64,000 bases of DNA, taken from contig CACDQQ010000001.1 of NCBI GenBank assembly GCA_902555065.1, positions 163,474 to 227,473 of the forward strand. The letters run 5' to 3'. A program made the translations under genes and the position numbers. The notes beneath the pieces were generated by a model, which was not told the origin of the DNA, searched no databases, and saw only the letters and a list, made by a program, of their open reading frames with translations. Origin of the DNA: an uncultured Pelagibacteraceae bacterium. GTDB taxonomy: Bacteria; Pseudomonadota; Alphaproteobacteria; Pelagibacterales; Pelagibacteraceae. Below, piece by piece: positions 62,874-64,000 of this stretch; position 1 is the first letter of the stretch; the number at the start of each line of letters is the position of its first letter.

Positions 62874-63627
62874 CTATAATTCCTGAATAATCTATCTGCT
62901 GAAAAAATATATTTTCTTTGTTAGAAAAAAATTCATCTACAGCTTTTTTGCAACCTTTCCAGTGTCCATAATCATCAATTATAATTACTCCCCCCTCTTG
63001 GAGACAAGGATATAATTTTTCAAGTTCAGCTTTAGTAGACTCATAAAAGTCAGTATCTAATCTTAATAAACTTATTTTTTTTGGATGTTTATTTAATAAA
63101 GTTTCCTCAACTAAACCTTTAACATAAATAACATTATTAAGATTTATACCTGTTCTACTCATATTTTGTTTTACATAATCTAAAGTAGAATAAGCCCAAA
63201 TATCTTTTTTATTCTCAGATTTTTTGTTTTTATTCAATTCCACTATCGCATTTTGATTCAAAATATTTGTGTCAAATTTAGAAGGATTTGCCATACCGTC
63301 AAAAGTATCATAAAGCCACAATTTTTTTTTTTCTAAAGTTTCAAAATGCATCATTGAATATGCAATCATCATTGCAGAACCACCTCTAAATACACCGCAC
63401 TCTACAATGTCCCCCTCAATTTTATTTTTATAAATATAGTTTACTGCTTGGAACAATGACAAAAATCTTTCTCGACTAACATTTAATGACTCTGAATCAC
63501 AAATTTTATAAAATTGATTAAATTTACTTATATTGTCAACGTTAAATGTAATATCATTTCTTACATTTATTTTCTTTATTTCATACGAAAATAATTGAAA
63601 TATTTTTTTTATAATTTTTTTTATCAT
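62854..63627 (-). CDS. TylF/MycF-type sugar O-methyltransferase
   Basis: This 257-residue SAM-dependent enzyme shows 'IVECGVFRGGSAMMIAYSM' (SAM-binding glycine loop) near residue 74 and 'LWLYDTFDGMANP' near residue 100. Its metal-binding 'LRLDTDFYESTKAELEKL' is near residue 190, and 'GVIIIDDYGHWKGCKKAVDEFF' near residue 212 is typical of macrocin-type O-methyltransferases. It likely methylates a sugar in the surface glycan. It is the first gene of the minus-strand operon running to 59213. Confidence 0.9.
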   Translation of the reverse strand: MIKKIIKKIFQLFSYEIKKINVRNDITFNVDNISKFNQFYKICDSESLNVSRERFLSLFQAVNYIYKNKIEGDIVECGVFRGGSAMMIAYSMMHFETLEKKKLWLYDTFDGMANPSKFDTNILNQNAIVELNKNKKSENKKDIWAYSTLDYVKQNMSRTGINLNNVIYVKGLVEETLLNKHPKKISLLRLDTDFYESTKAELEKLYPCLQEGGVIIIDDYGHWKGCKKAVDEFFSNKENIFFQQIDYSGIIGVKTKN

Positions 63628-63677
63628 TTAATATTTATTTGTTTATAATTCTTTTTGACAAAATAGAAATAATAATA

Positions 63678-64000
63678 ATGAAAACTTTCGAATTTATAAA
63701 AAATAAATCTGAGATTTTTTTCTTTTCACTTCTTTTTTATGGGTTATCAATATCTATTTTTCTTAAAGAGTTATACTTATTATTTTTTAATAATGAAAAT
63801 TTTAATATTTTATTAATTTATCGATTTTTAATTGTATTATCATCTGTAATTTTGTTCTTCTTAGTAAAGAAAAAAATTAATTTAAAAATTTTTGCTTTAA
63901 TTTTACCTTGTATAATTTTTATAATAAATTCCTTATTAAATCCACAAATGAACTTCATTATTGATGGAATAAATTTTTTTAAATTAATAAATACTAAATT
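63678..64000 (+). CDS. Membrane protein, N-terminal part (cut by window edge)
   Basis: The ORF starts at ATG 63678 ('MKTFEFIKNKSEIFFFSLLFYGLS') and stays open to the window end, about 107 codons. Three or more hydrophobic segments are visible ('FLIVLSSVILFFLV', 'IFALILPCIIFIINSL'). No family motif is recognised in the visible part. In this setting an O-antigen polymerase or flippase-like protein is plausible but unproven. It is divergent from the methyltransferase across 50 bases. Confidence 0.6.
   Translation, partial: MKTFEFIKNKSEIFFFSLLFYGLSISIFLKELYLLFFNNENFNILLIYRFLIVLSSVILFFLVKKKINLKIFALILPCIIFIINSLLNPQMNFIIDGINFFKLINTK

Noticed and set aside
1-64000. CRISPR arrays, insertion sequences, prophage or integrase genes
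   Set aside because: None were found: no spaced direct repeats, no transposase or integrase motifs, and no terminal repeats. Island content is entirely glycan or membrane genes.

Overview
This window looks like a chromosome segment from a streamlined, very AT-rich alphaproteobacterium of the SAR11 clade (Pelagibacterales). The evidence is the strong A/T bias, genes that abut or overlap by a few bases, many lysine-rich proteins, and several alphaproteobacterial markers. These markers are a TrcR/DUF1013 regulator, a split pntAa/pntAb/pntB transhydrogenase beside a tiny aa3-oxidase subunit IV, a tolQRAB-pal-cpoB-tilS-ftsH-folP-glmM order, and an initiator tRNA with the C1xA72 mismatch. No phage, IS element or CRISPR array was seen.

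Bases 1-44,520 are core genome. The layout, left to right, is: ppdK (partial), glyS, glyQ and an S49 peptidase; isoprenoid genes (ispB, dxs, ispA) with pdxH, aroC and xseB; a Sua5/YrdC protein with an ABC-2 exporter; tRNA-Arg(UCG), an RluD-type pseudouridine synthase and rpoH; a surface autotransporter-like gene whose signal peptide is out of frame; purA, thiD, glmM, folP, ftsH, tilS and the tol-pal block; a RuvC-like resolvase, a YebC-type regulator, a YmdB-type phosphoesterase, a 5-formyl-THF cyclo-ligase, zapA and a coiled-coil partner; then a plus-strand carbon-metabolism run tkt-gap-pgk-fba that continues into thiE, efp and an inositol monophosphatase. Next come rpmE, trcR, rpsU and the initiator tRNA, and finally (minus strand) pntB-pntAb-pntAa, a small oxidase subunit, rpmJ and a sugar epimerase.

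At 44,521-44,635 there is a 5S rRNA gene on its own, with its own promoter and no 23S/16S beside it. From there to the right end, every protein gene is a surface-polysaccharide or envelope gene: GDP-fucose synthesis (gmd, fcl), five glycosyltransferases counting the WecA-like one, an O-antigen ligase, sugar O-/N-acetylation genes, nucleotide-sugar dehydratases, a TylF-type methyltransferase and large multi-pass membrane proteins of unknown specificity. As I recall, the largest hypervariable island of Pelagibacter genomes lies between the 23S and 5S rRNA genes. This layout fits that island, with the 5S gene as its left edge.

Functionally, the left part supports gluconeogenic/pentose carbon flow (ppdK, tkt, gap, pgk, class I fba), isoprenoid and cofactor synthesis, envelope integrity and translation. 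The right part builds a strain-specific glycan coat. The most interesting points are a probable ATT start codon for ribosomal protein S21, whose gene lies 4 bases upstream of the initiator tRNA; a poly-T tract that separates a signal peptide from its autotransporter-like protein; an atypical RuvC-like resolvase without ruvA/ruvB beside it; the orphan 5S gene and the gene chain downstream of it; and palindromic or leaderless-type promoters in tiny intergenic gaps.
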